A stretch of DNA of 37,420 bases from Euryarchaeota archaeon TMED192 (GTDB lineage Archaea > Thermoplasmatota > Poseidoniia > Poseidoniales > Thalassarchaeaceae), in the NCBI GenBank assembly GCA_002170775.2, contig NHIP02000002.1, forward strand, positions 6,572-43,991, read 5' to 3'. Positions 15,580 through 23,366 of the stretch are shown here, in pieces. Position 1 is the first letter of the stretch. Each line of letters opens with the position of its first letter. The notes beneath the pieces are model-generated. The model was not told where the DNA came from, made no database searches, and was given only the letters and a program-made list of their open reading frames with translations. The translations under genes were made by a program, and so were the position numbers.

Positions 15580-18129
15580 CTAAGCGCCTCTCGATTTTGC
15601 CTCAGAGAGAAGGAGTGCAGGAAGTACGAAAAGTGCTAGAATTAGTGATAGAGCGACAGAGGCTGCACTAACGAGTCCGAAGTCCTGTATCACAGGAACT
15701 GGGGAAAGCAGCAAAACCAAGAATCCGCAAGCAGTCGTGAATGCAGACATCATTAGAGCTGTGCCAGTTACAGAATACGTTGTCGCCATTGCTTCCACCC
15801 GATTTGCACCAGCCTCTAGTTCATCTTCGAATCTTCTCCACATGTGTATTGAATAGTCTATTCCTAGGCCGATTGTTAGCGCGGTGATCATAACGGTAAG
15901 GACATTCCAGTTTAGGCCAACTACAGCCATTGTTCCGACCACCCATACCCCGGCGAGAGCGACTGGGAGAATGATGACTGCCGAGGTACTCAAACGCCTA
16001 GTCATGGCCATGAGCACAAGGAAAGATGCGACTAGGCTCAAAGCGGTAGACTCGACTTGAGATATGAATAATCCATCGAGCACAGACTCAATCACAATAA
16101 TTTCTCCAGAAAGGTATGCTGAACATCCGCACCTCCCGTCGCCCTCTAACCATTTGACATGATTTGCAAAGCCATCCGCGATTGCATCAGTATCTTCGCT
16201 AGAAGATGCTCTTACAGCTACGTCAACCATAAGATACTGCAAGGAACCTCTTTCCTCGTCTAATGATACTGTCCTTGCAATTCGATCCGCCCAGGTATTG
16301 CCTCTGAGAGGATCGCCCAGAGATTCGTCCTGCAATAAAGCAGACACAGCGAGGAATAGGTCGCCTTCAGAATGCTCTGAAGAAAGGCCAACTTCTCCGT
16401 CGAAAAGTTCGATCCCATACTCCTGGCCCCATTCAGAATCGACTTCCAAACGGTCACGTAGGACTGTGTAAAGGCCTTCGTATTGGGGCCTGCTATCTTC
16501 TGTTCCATCGGGCCTTATCACCATCTCATCCAAGACCAGCCGACTATGCAAACCCCGTATTGTTTCCATGAGGTCTTCATCTTTAGGAAGTTGATTCTCA
16601 TCTGTTAGTTGGATCAAAATTATCGCGGTCTTTACGAATTCAACCTCATAATTTTCATAGATCTCGTTTCTGGTCTCTATGGATTGCATATCATCATCTA
16701 AGAAATCTGTCAGTTCGAAACTTGTTTCCAACTTCCCCACTGAAACCGCTGCAGAAGCCAATGTGAGTATTGCGACTACAGAGACTACCTTTACAAGGCT
16801 CTTATCCTGTATCCTAGAGGCTCTTCTCCACATTGAATGCTGGATTGTCTTTCTGCCCCTGTACCTGCCAGTAGAGCGTTCAGAGACTACATGTATTGCT
16901 CCTACAGTTATTGTGCTGGCTGTGAAGGCGCATACGACGCCTATTGCCAACGTTATCCCGAAGGCTCGAAGAGGCATTATTGGGGAGAATGCGTTTGACA
17001 GAAACGCCGCTACAGTGGTGATCACGGAAAGTGACAGTGCCAGCCTCAACAGATCAAAGGCCTCTACCCAAGCCCTAGCAGGCTTCATTCCTCTTGAAAC
17101 ATTGAGTTCATAGCCCCTCTGGAGATGAATTCCATAATCAATTCCAAGACCTAAAATCACCGGGGCTACGGCGATGTCTAGGACGGTGAATTCATATCCA
17201 AATAAGGCCACTAAGCCATACGTCCAAGAAAGTGCCGCAGTGAGTGCTACTAGGGGGGCGGCTACCATCACCGCTGATCGGAAGGCTATGGCAAGTATGC
17301 CGACAATGACTACCAAAGATGTCGCAAGAAGAATTGTGAAGTTGGAAAGGGTCTCGGAATTGATATCCTCGCTGACTAGATCTTCGGAAACTACGCTGTA
17401 GGATAGACCGGATCCGGTTTCCCCTCCTTCCTTGGATAGCTCCTCTCGAAGTTCGAGAGAAAAGCTTCTGACTCCCTCTTGGTCGGAGGTTTCTGAAACC
17501 TCAATCACCCACATCGTTGATGTGGCGAATGGGGTTGGATCGGCGTCATCTATGCCTTCAAGATAATCGCAAATTCCTTCAAAAACGAGGTCTTCACTCA
17601 CCAATGTAGAGACCGCATACGACGCTGAGGAGGTAACTGCTGTCTCACCGGCCAGACTTGTACAATCTTCACCATTTTGTATTGCGTCGACTATATCTTT
17701 CCAGTTGTCCATGCTAGAAAGATCGCTAGATGGTGATTGTTCCATTATTAGGGTGTTCAAGGTTCTTGCAACGTTAATATGTGATCCGATTATTACACCG
17801 TGTTCCTGAGCCAGATCATCGACAAAATCAGATTTCTGATAAAGGAGATTCAATGCATCGACAGAAAGTGGGTTATCAACTCCATTGGAAGATTTCACAT
17901 CAACATATATCCTGGACATTTGAGGAGGAAATTCAGACTCTATAGCTTGAATTCTTTCTTCAGATTCATTAGGTGGGGCGAAATCGGACACGTCTGTCGA
18001 AAATTCTGGCAATGGCATGAGTTGAGACACTAGTAGTACAGTCAGCAGTAGAGAGCCGATCACGATACCCATCGCATATTTCTCAAGAGCAGATGCGAGT
18101 CGACTTGTTGGCTCCTCTACCCTGCGCAT
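15580..18129 (-). CDS. MMPL/RND-superfamily transporter
   Basis: From the ATG at 18129 this is an 849 aa membrane protein with the two-fold RND layout. Each half has one span, a large extracytoplasmic loop and then five spans. The signature GxxxDY motif occurs twice, LGLGIDYGIHL in the first half and IGLGIDYSIHM in the second. These Asp residues relay protons in RND transporters. Related archaeal and bacterial MMPL proteins export lipids or hydrophobic compounds; the substrate cannot be told here. The frame is open to 18276, but that would overlap rpoL, and a TATA-like box lies 26 nt before 18129. It is the first gene of the six-gene minus-strand run. Confidence 0.9.
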   Translation of the reverse strand: MRRVEEPTSRLASALEKYAMGIVIGSLLLTVLLVSQLMPLPEFSTDVSDFAPPNESEERIQAIESEFPPQMSRIYVDVKSSNGVDNPLSVDALNLLYQKSDFVDDLAQEHGVIIGSHINVARTLNTLIMEQSPSSDLSSMDNWKDIVDAIQNGEDCTSLAGETAVTSSASYAVSTLVSEDLVFEGICDYLEGIDDADPTPFATSTMWVIEVSETSDQEGVRSFSLELREELSKEGGETGSGLSYSVVSEDLVSEDINSETLSNFTILLATSLVVIVGILAIAFRSAVMVAAPLVALTAALSWTYGLVALFGYEFTVLDIAVAPVILGLGIDYGIHLQRGYELNVSRGMKPARAWVEAFDLLRLALSLSVITTVAAFLSNAFSPIMPLRAFGITLAIGVVCAFTASTITVGAIHVVSERSTGRYRGRKTIQHSMWRRASRIQDKSLVKVVSVVAILTLASAAVSVGKLETSFELTDFLDDDMQSIETRNEIYENYEVEFVKTAIILIQLTDENQLPKDEDLMETIRGLHSRLVLDEMVIRPDGTEDSRPQYEGLYTVLRDRLEVDSEWGQEYGIELFDGEVGLSSEHSEGDLFLAVSALLQDESLGDPLRGNTWADRIARTVSLDEERGSLQYLMVDVAVRASSSEDTDAIADGFANHVKWLEGDGRCGCSAYLSGEIIVIESVLDGLFISQVESTALSLVASFLVLMAMTRRLSTSAVIILPVALAGVWVVGTMAVVGLNWNVLTVMITALTIGLGIDYSIHMWRRFEDELEAGANRVEAMATTYSVTGTALMMSAFTTACGFLVLLLSPVPVIQDFGLVSAASVALSLILALFVLPALLLSEAKSRGA

Positions 18130-18150
18130 GGCCTTCGCCACGTGAACTGG

Positions 18151-18160
18151 GGTATAATCC
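18151..18160 (-). promoter_or_regulatory. TATA box of the MMPL exporter operon
   Basis: GGATTATACC on the minus strand is centred 26 nt before the ATG at 18129, which fits a leaderless transcript and supports that start. It probably drives the whole minus-strand run down to ribA. Confidence 0.45.
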
Positions 18161-18203
18161 CGGCTGCCACAATTGGGCTTGATCGCGTTCTTCCCCAAGA
18201 GAA

Positions 18204-18212
18204 GATATGAAA
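18204..18212 (+). promoter_or_regulatory. TATA-like box of rpoL-truD
   Basis: GATATGAAA is centred about 28 nt before the rpoL ATG at 18236, again leaderless spacing. It lies back to back with the exporter box about 50 nt away. Confidence 0.4.
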
Positions 18213-18235
18213 ACGGATAGTAGTAACGGCCGGCC

Positions 18236-18493
18236 ATGCCTGTTAGACTCCTAGCGAACGACGGTGTGGAACTCAAACTCAGGATTGTCGGAGAAGGGAA
18301 CTCTACTCTGCAACTTTTTAGATCGAGGTTGAATGATCACCCTGATGTGGAATATGCTAATTTTTTCACGGGTCACCCGGATCTCGACGACCCAGAGTTG
18401 TATTTGAGAGTCAAGAAGGGGAAGAATGCTTCAAAAGTGATGTCAGAATTATGTGATTCGATCATCGGGGACTTCTCAACCCTCAAAATATGA
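18236..18493 (+). CDS. rpoL: DNA-directed RNA polymerase subunit L
   Basis: This 85 aa protein matches archaeal Rpo11 (subunit L, Rpb11 homologue), which dimerises with subunit D to start RNA polymerase assembly. Visible features are the opening beta-strand, GEGNSTLQLFRSRLNDHPDV (the conserved helix region with LxNxLR-like spacing), FFTGHPDLDDPELYLRV and the C-terminal helix. Length is normal for the family. It is followed by truD after 12 nt, so they probably share a transcript. Divergent from the MMPL operon, with clear TATA-like boxes for both. Confidence 0.92.
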   Translation: MPVRLLANDGVELKLRIVGEGNSTLQLFRSRLNDHPDVEYANFFTGHPDLDDPELYLRVKKGKNASKVMSELCDSIIGDFSTLKI

Positions 18494-18505
18494 TTCGGTG
18501 ATTTC

Positions 18506-19906
18506 GTGTTCGACCGTGATGAGGTCGAGAGTTATCTTGGTCTGGATTATTTTTGTGTCCCCCATGAAGGAATAGGTGGCGTTCTAAAAACACGCGTTGA
18601 TGATTTCAGAGTCAAAGAGCAGGCAAAAATACCATCCATCGATCCCAAAGGAAGATTCACAGCAATAAGAGTGACATTGAGGAACTGGGAAACTAATCGG
18701 TTCATTGGAAGGCTTGCCTCTGCATGTAAGATTTCGAGGAATAGAGTATTCTCGTCTGGCCTGAAAGACAAAAGGGCTGTGACCACTCAGATTCTTGTTG
18801 TCGATGCCAGTTCTAACGTGCTTGAGAAGGTGGAGATTCCAGACTCAGAAATAGAAATATTGGGACGAACTCATCAAAAGGTAGGGATGGGAGATCATGA
18901 TGGAAATAGGTTTACTATCACAGTAAGGGGTTGCGTATCTCCGAGTGGGGAGCCTCTTGATAGCAAGGAAGCCATGAGTCGCGTATTGTCTATCAGGTCG
19001 GAGATGGAAAATCTCCATGGACTGAATGCATTTCCAAATTGGATTGGCCCTCAAAGATTTGGTTCCACTAGGCCTGTTACTGCAGAGGTTGGGCGCTGTG
19101 TTGTTAATTCCGATTTTAAGGGGGCTGTGTCGACGTACATAGGTATGCAGGGAGACGGTCACAGAGAAGATGTAGAGGCATTCAGAACCCTCTGGAGGGA
19201 AACGGAAAATCCCTCGAAATGCTTGGAGGTAATCCCTAAACATCTTGGTTTTGAAAGATCGATGCTTGAACGCTTAGTCAAACGTGAGGATGATTACATT
19301 GGGGCGTTCAAAAGTCTTCCTCAGTCTTTACAAATTTTGATGGTACATTCTCTTCAATCCCTAGCTTTCAATCATGCTCTTAGGAGTCGTCTATCAGATT
19401 CTATGAAAATTACACACCCGTCTGTCGGAGATATCGTCGCACCTCTTTCCGAAAATGGGCGAACAGATGTGGGCAAGGCTGCTTTAGTCAGCGAGTGGAA
19501 TCTTGATCGCTGCACCAAGAACGCTGAGAGGGGGAGGGTAGCAGTAACTGGAATTCTTCCAGGTAACAGCGTTATTCTCGCAGAAGGGGAAGCGGGCCGT
19601 CATGAGGCAGAAGGCGTCAAATCTGCAGGATTGGACAACACGAGGTGGATGATTCCAGAAATTCCTAGGCTCTCCACGAATGGGACTCGCAGATCTCTAG
19701 CAGTCCCTTTTAGCGACTTCACCGTTGAGGAGGCTCCCCCAGTACCCGACCACGATCTTTCGGAGAGATGGGATCGAGGACCTAGGGAGGGGGATCGTTG
19801 GCACCCAGATGGGGCTTGCCTTAGACTCAGATTCGTTCTGCCGCCCGGCAGCTACGCTACTGTACTGCTGCGAGAATTCATGAGGTCCCCTTTGGACCAC
19901 TATTGA
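18506..19906 (+). CDS. truD: tRNA pseudouridine(13) synthase TruD
   Basis: This 466 aa enzyme isomerises U13 of tRNA to pseudouridine. The TruD hallmark GLKDKRA is at residues 85-91, with catalytic Asp88. DDFRVKE at about 32-38 is the conserved N-terminal motif, and FPNWIGPQRFGSTRPVT near 170-190 is the second TruD motif. PFSDFTVEEAP near the C-terminus closes the catalytic domain around the TRUD insertion. It starts at GTG 18506, 12 nt after rpoL. Its stop ends 2 nt before the stop of the convergent EF1B gene. Length fits archaeal TruD/Pus7. Confidence 0.94.
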   Translation: MFDRDEVESYLGLDYFCVPHEGIGGVLKTRVDDFRVKEQAKIPSIDPKGRFTAIRVTLRNWETNRFIGRLASACKISRNRVFSSGLKDKRAVTTQILVVDASSNVLEKVEIPDSEIEILGRTHQKVGMGDHDGNRFTITVRGCVSPSGEPLDSKEAMSRVLSIRSEMENLHGLNAFPNWIGPQRFGSTRPVTAEVGRCVVNSDFKGAVSTYIGMQGDGHREDVEAFRTLWRETENPSKCLEVIPKHLGFERSMLERLVKREDDYIGAFKSLPQSLQILMVHSLQSLAFNHALRSRLSDSMKITHPSVGDIVAPLSENGRTDVGKAALVSEWNLDRCTKNAERGRVAVTGILPGNSVILAEGEAGRHEAEGVKSAGLDNTRWMIPEIPRLSTNGTRRSLAVPFSDFTVEEAPPVPDHDLSERWDRGPREGDRWHPDGACLRLRFVLPPGSYATVLLREFMRSPLDHY

Positions 19907-19908
19907 TC

Positions 19909-20178
19909 TTAGAGACGTCCCATCTCGAGAGCTTCTATCTGAGATATCATCGTGGTGTCTATTGAGCGGACCTTATCCTCAAATCCATCGACGATTCCCT
20001 CCCCTTCTCCCAAAACAACATCTATTTCGATAAACATCATTCCAAAAGCTAGCGGCTTTATTGCGATTGCTTGGACTTCTTCCAAAACGGATATCTTACC
20101 TGCGATCTCCTCGTAATCTGGACGCTGGTCCTCAGGTTGATTTAACGTAATTTTGTACTTGACGACGACTTGTCCCAT
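19909..20178 (-). CDS. ef1b: Translation elongation factor 1-beta (aEF1B)
   Basis: From the ATG at 20178 (MGQVVVKYKITLNQPE) the protein is 89 aa, the exact size of archaeal EF1-beta. It exchanges GDP for GTP on EF1A during elongation. AIAIKPLAFGMMFIEIDVVL in the middle and EDKVRSIDTTMISQIEALEMGRL at the end, quoted in part here, are the conserved exchange-domain features. A longer open frame to 20319 overlaps the upstream zinc-ribbon gene and is not used. The zinc-ribbon gene 16 nt upstream is its usual archaeal neighbour. Confidence 0.93.
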   Translation of the reverse strand: MGQVVVKYKITLNQPEDQRPDYEEIAGKISVLEEVQAIAIKPLAFGMMFIEIDVVLGEGEGIVDGFEDKVRSIDTTMISQIEALEMGRL

Positions 20179-20194
20179 AGAGATCTCTCCAACA

Positions 20195-20362
20195 TCATGG
20201 CCCTTCAAATGAGCATTTTGGGCATCTGTACTGGACGCCTTGGTCCCTGCATCTCTCGCTTCGGCCGATTGGCTCACCGCATTTCGGACAAGGGAAAGAG
20301 GTTGCCTTGGGCTCGACAAGTGGAATTCCAGAGGATGTACAAATTACTGCTCTATCACTCAT
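20195..20362 (-). CDS. Small archaeal zinc-ribbon protein (HVO_2753-like)
   Basis: From the ATG at 20362 this is a 55 aa protein. CTSSGIPL is followed by two zinc knuckles, CPKCGEPIGRSERC and YRCPKCSFEG. This is the pattern of a tiny zinc-finger family found across archaea, usually encoded immediately before EF1-beta, as here with a 16 nt gap. The haloarchaeal member is linked to motility and biofilm phenotypes; a nucleic-acid-binding role is likely but not shown. A longer frame from 20422 overlaps a strong TATA-like box and is rejected. Confidence 0.88.
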   Translation of the reverse strand: MSDRAVICTSSGIPLVEPKATSFPCPKCGEPIGRSERCRDQGVQYRCPKCSFEGP

Positions 20363-20396
20363 CACAGGCACCTGATGCGCTTGCGAGATGCCGGTC

Positions 20397-20406
20397 CCTT
20401 TTATGC
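20397..20406 (-). promoter_or_regulatory. TATA box of the zinc-ribbon/EF1B unit
   Basis: GCATAAAAGG on the minus strand is centred 39 nt before the ATG at 20362, predicting a leader of about 13 nt. It lies inside the longer alternative frame, which argues for the shorter start. Confidence 0.5.
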
Positions 20407-20432
20407 TTGACCGAAGGGGCATCTGATTGAAT

Positions 20433-20447
20433 CAATAACCATTATTG
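20433..20447 (+). promoter_or_regulatory. Palindromic TATA-like element before the cupin gene
   Basis: CAATAA-cca-TTATTG is a perfect 6-bp inverted repeat with 3 nt between. Its right half is centred 27 nt before the cupin ATG at 20471, so it could be a core promoter, an operator or both. Confidence 0.35.
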
Positions 20448-20470
20448 CCTACTGCATTGGCATATCGGCC

Positions 20471-20923
20471 ATGGAAGAGGATGAATTGGTACTGACAGGG
20501 GAGCAGTTAGATCTTGGAAAATACGTAACTGATGAAGGAGGTATCTGGAGCCTCCGAGATGTGGAGAAAATACGCGGATGGAACAACATCGAATATGGTG
20601 CAGGCCTATCTGGAAAGAATACTCCGTCAACCAGACTTTCCATGAACAGGGCGTATATCCCTCCCGGAGGAATTGCGAAAGCCCACATCCACGTTGATTT
20701 TGATGTGATGATATTTCTATTGAAGGGGAGTGTCAGACACGAATACGGGCCTGGCTGTAAGAAATCTGTAGTGCACAGCGCGGGAGATATGTTCTATATC
20801 GAACCCGGTTTGCCACATGAGGTTTTCAACTGCTCAGAAGTTGACTGGGTGCATGCGATTGTGGCACGCTCGGATTCTTCCGAATGGCAGAACATAGAGC
20901 CTTACGACCGGGACTCTGAGTGA
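20471..20923 (+). CDS. Cupin-domain protein
   Basis: This 150 aa soluble protein is a single cupin beta-barrel. Motif 1 is PPGGIAKAHIHVDFDVMIFLLKG (quoted in part: HIH with a downstream Asp in place of Glu) at about residues 58-80. Motif 2 is GDMFYIEPGLPHEVFN at about 109-124. The two His of motif 1 and the His of motif 2 could bind one metal ion. Small cupins act as enzymes (isomerases, dioxygenases) or sensors and substrate cannot be predicted. It stands alone, divergent from the EF1B unit, and is followed by a hairpin terminator. Confidence 0.87.
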   Translation: MEEDELVLTGEQLDLGKYVTDEGGIWSLRDVEKIRGWNNIEYGAGLSGKNTPSTRLSMNRAYIPPGGIAKAHIHVDFDVMIFLLKGSVRHEYGPGCKKSVVHSAGDMFYIEPGLPHEVFNCSEVDWVHAIVARSDSSEWQNIEPYDRDSE

Positions 20924-20952
20924 GATTGTACTTGCCTTTTGAGATATATGAC

Positions 20953-20978
20953 AGGCTGGGAGGTTGCCCCCCCAGCCT
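20953..20978. terminator. GC-rich hairpin between convergent genes
   Basis: AGGCTGGG (20953-20960) and CCCAGCCT (20971-20978) form a perfect 8-bp stem around a 10-nt loop. It lies between the ends of the cupin gene (plus) and the aquaporin-like gene (minus), so it could act in both directions. No U tract follows on the plus strand. Confidence 0.5.
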
Positions 20979-21007
20979 TGTTACGTAAGTCATGCATCCG
21001 TTGTTAA

Positions 21008-21604
21008 TCAGAGCATCTCGTCAATCTTGGCACCAGCTAAAGCACCAACACCGACGAATAGACCATCGAAGATCCAGTTGACGAGCGTGTCTACAATCCC
21101 GTCTCCCACACTTGCCACGGAGGCGCCCATCTCATGAGCTCCGGTTAACGTCATTGCGCCACCAAGAATCATCAGACCAAATGCGCTAGCCCATGCACTC
21201 TCACATCTTGAGTGGACCTGCCACCACACTGCGCCTGCAGCGATCATGCTGATTACAGCCCACAAGTTGTCAGCAATATCGGGTAGCCACATGTCTGTTG
21301 CAGCCCAGCCGGTTTCGATGCCTCCAAACTCGGTAGCCAATAGTATAGCCAATAGAGCACCAATTATCTGTGCCACAAGACGCATACCATTTGCCATCCA
21401 GTTGCCTTCAACATCGCCTAGATCGCCGGTCATCATATGACACCAGGTCACTATTGGCAATACGTGTGCGCCTGCGAAGGCCATCCACACTACAGCTAGA
21501 GCAACTGCTCCCTCTAATGTGCTGAGGCCCATGGCAAACACCATCCACGACAGCACAAAGGCACCGCCGACTTCTGCTTTCATTGCATTCATATCCATTT
21601 CCAT
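21008..21604 (-). CDS. Divergent aquaporin-like (MIP-fold) membrane protein lacking NPA motifs
   Basis: From the ATG at 21604 (198 aa) the protein has six spans and two re-entrant half-helices in MIP order. KAEVGGAFVLSWMVFAMG resembles aquaporin helix 1 (AEFxGTF). Then comes a second span, then AGAHVLPIVTW where aquaporins have SGAHxNPAVT, then MRLVAQIIGALLA as helix 3 (AQxxGA). Helices 4 and 5 follow, then TGAHEMGASVA in place of the second NPA, and NWIFDGLFVGVGALAG as helix 6. Both NPA triplets are changed (LPI and MGA) and the filter Arg after the second is Val. A GTG at 21733 would add a hydrophobic stretch coinciding with a TATA box. GAGGAG lies 9 nt before 21604, so the shorter start is preferred. 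A transporter fold with altered selectivity is the best guess; family assignment is by eye. Confidence 0.65.
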   Translation of the reverse strand: MEMDMNAMKAEVGGAFVLSWMVFAMGLSTLEGAVALAVVWMAFAGAHVLPIVTWCHMMTGDLGDVEGNWMANGMRLVAQIIGALLAILLATEFGGIETGWAATDMWLPDIADNLWAVISMIAAGAVWWQVHSRCESAWASAFGLMILGGAMTLTGAHEMGASVASVGDGIVDTLVNWIFDGLFVGVGALAGAKIDEML

Positions 21605-21652
21605 TTTATTCATCTCCTCGATATACGAGTGGTGCCTTTTCTTTTTATAGAG

Positions 21653-21660
21653 TATATAAA
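21653..21660 (-). promoter_or_regulatory. TATA box of the aquaporin-like gene
   Basis: TTTATATA on the minus strand is the strongest TATA-like element in the window. It predicts a start of transcription near 21630 and a leader of about 25 nt carrying GAGGAG (21619-21614), a ribosome-binding site 9 nt before the ATG at 21604. Confidence 0.55.
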
Positions 21661-21832
21661 TAGTGAGGGTTATGAAGGCCCATAGAGGGCTAAAAACGTA
21701 GTTTTCAAGTAAAGCGAGTGTGCCCAGCAACACCGAAAAATGACATAATTATCTGTCTTTTTCAGTTTATTAACAGCCCTCCTTCAGTCAACAAACTCAA
21801 AAGTAGTCCTTCGTTCGATAAGTAAGGTCTTA

Positions 21833-22885
21833 ATGCGGATAGAGGGCGAAATAAAGCTGGCATTTGACGATGTCATGATTAGACCCAAAAGGAGCACCTT
21901 GGTTTCAAGATCGGATGTCACGCTGAAGAGAAAATTCTCTTTCAAGCACACAAGCAGGACATGGGAAGGAGTACCGATATCTGCAGCTAACATGGATACT
22001 ACAGGGGTCTTCGATGTTGCCAAGGTTCTCCAGAGTCACAACATGATGACCTGCCTACAGAAATTCTACTCCGTGAAAGATCTTGAGAGAGCATGGGCGG
22101 ATGGCGTAGATGCCAGATACGTAGCAGTGACATGCGGATCTACTGAGGATTCATTCCAACTCTTAAGGAGGAAGCTTGCTACTAACATTGATCTCTCGAT
22201 AATTTGCATAGACGTTGCCAATGGATATCGCGAGGTTTTTCTCGAGTTTGTTAAGAGGGTCAGATTAGATTTTCCCGACAAGATAATTATCGCAGGGAAT
22301 GTTGCTACTAATGAAATGACGGAGGCTCTAATTCTAGCTGGTGCGGATATCGTAAAAGTCGGTATAGGGCCGGGATCTGTTTGTACGACAAGGAAAGTTG
22401 CTGGAGTGGGTTATCCCCAACTCTCGGCTATTTCCGAATGCGCGGATGCGGCACATGGGCTCGGAGGGCACGTGATGGCGGATGGAGGATGTAACTCTCC
22501 GGGCGACATTGCGAAGGCTTTCGCTGCAGGGGCCGACTTTGTTATGCTGGGAGGTATGTTCGCAGGTCACGATGAGTCTGGGGGCGAGATTGTGGAATCT
22601 GAGGATGGGCGTCTCTTCAAATCATTTCATGGCATGTCCTCTTCAACCGCGATGCAGCGGCATTACGGGGAGATTGCAGACCACAGGGCACCTGAAGGTA
22701 AGGCTGTTAGAGTCCCGTATAGGGGGCCTCTTTCAATCACTGTACAGTCGATTCTAGGGGGGGTTCGATCAAGTTGTTCTTATGTAGGCGCCAGGAGAAT
22801 CAAAGATCTGCCAAAATGTACCACATTCATTAGAGTGACTCAGACGACAAATGAGGTTTACAGGGGATTGGAGATCGACGGTTGA
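21833..22885 (+). CDS. guaC: GMP reductase
   Basis: This 350 aa TIM-barrel enzyme converts GMP to IMP with NADPH in purine salvage. The catalytic loop [11 protein letters not shown] places the catalytic Cys at residue 184, close to the human enzyme, followed by [35 protein letters not shown] (quoted in part) is the phosphate-binding region, and [11 protein letters not shown] is the flap typical of GMP reductase. It lacks the CBS pair of IMP dehydrogenase, and its length and the [11 protein letters not shown] loop match GuaC. It starts at ATG 21833. Its stop abuts the archease stop with no gap. Confidence 0.92.
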   Translation: MRIEGEIKLAFDDVMIRPKRSTLVSRSDVTLKRKFSFKHTSRTWEGVPISAANMDTTGVFDVAKVLQSHNMMTCLQKFYSVKDLERAWADGVDARYVAVTCGSTEDSFQLLRRKLATNIDLSIICIDVANGYREVFLEFVKRVRLDFPDKIIIAGNVATNEMTEALILAGADIVKVGIGPGSVCTTRKVAGVGYPQLSAISECADAAHGLGGHVMADGGCNSPGDIAKAFAAGADFVMLGGMFAGHDESGGEIVESEDGRLFKSFHGMSSSTAMQRHYGEIADHRAPEGKAVRVPYRGPLSITVQSILGGVRSSCSYVGARRIKDLPKCTTFIRVTQTTNEVYRGLEIDG

Positions 22886-23329
22886 CTAGACATCAAGAAT
22901 GACCTTGGCCCGAAGTCCGATGATTGAACCGTCTTCGGACTCTTGCTCTTCTATCTTTAATTCATGATGGGTGACTGCTTTTATCTCGATTACAGGCTCT
23001 ACTTCGTCAATTTCAAATTTGACTGCCTCGGAAAGAATTTGATCATCACTGATCGATACATCGATGATACGTAACATTGAGGACCCGGACTCAGACAGCC
23101 AATTTACCTCCTCGAGCCAGGATAATAAATCTCGATCTAGTCTGTCTGATTTAGAAACTGAAAATGAAATCTGCTCCCCCTCCGTCCAGGATATCGCAGC
23201 CCCAGGAAGAAATCCATACCTTATTGACTGAAGGGCCAAAGAAGATATTTTGAAAAGTTCTAGGATATTCTCTCCCTCAGCTAGGAATCCAACATCCGCA
23301 GTCGTAGGGAGAATGCTCCATGAGGCCAT
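22886..23329 (-). CDS. Archease (RtcB-activating protein)
   Basis: This 147 aa soluble protein matches archease, which helps the RNA ligase RtcB turn over by promoting guanylation. TADVGFLAEGENILELF at the N-terminus, DLLSWLEEVNWL in the middle (the LLxxWLxEL motif) and IEIKAVTHHEL ending in KVILDV are the family marks. The usual His before Thr-Ala-Asp is Thr here (PTTADVG), a difference worth noting; the metal-binding Asp at residue 12 and the C-terminal Asp are kept. It starts 37 nt after the Ca-binding repeat gene. RtcB is encoded about 9.5 kb to the right on the other strand. Confidence 0.85.
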   Translation of the reverse strand: MASWSILPTTADVGFLAEGENILELFKISSLALQSIRYGFLPGAAISWTEGEQISFSVSKSDRLDRDLLSWLEEVNWLSESGSSMLRIIDVSISDDQILSEAVKFEIDEVEPVIEIKAVTHHELKIEEQESEDGSIIGLRAKVILDV

Positions 23330-23366
23330 GCCACCCGGAGTATCCCATTCGGGAAGAACTAGTAGG

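Noticed and set aside
18130-18276. Longer N-terminus for the MMPL exporter
   Set aside because: It would overlap the start of rpoL and contains the TATA-like boxes of both genes.
21605-21733. N-terminal extension of the aquaporin-like protein with an apparent extra membrane span
   Set aside because: It contains the strongest TATA box in the window and a ribosome-binding site, has only a GTG start, and the MIP-like helix 1 starts after it.
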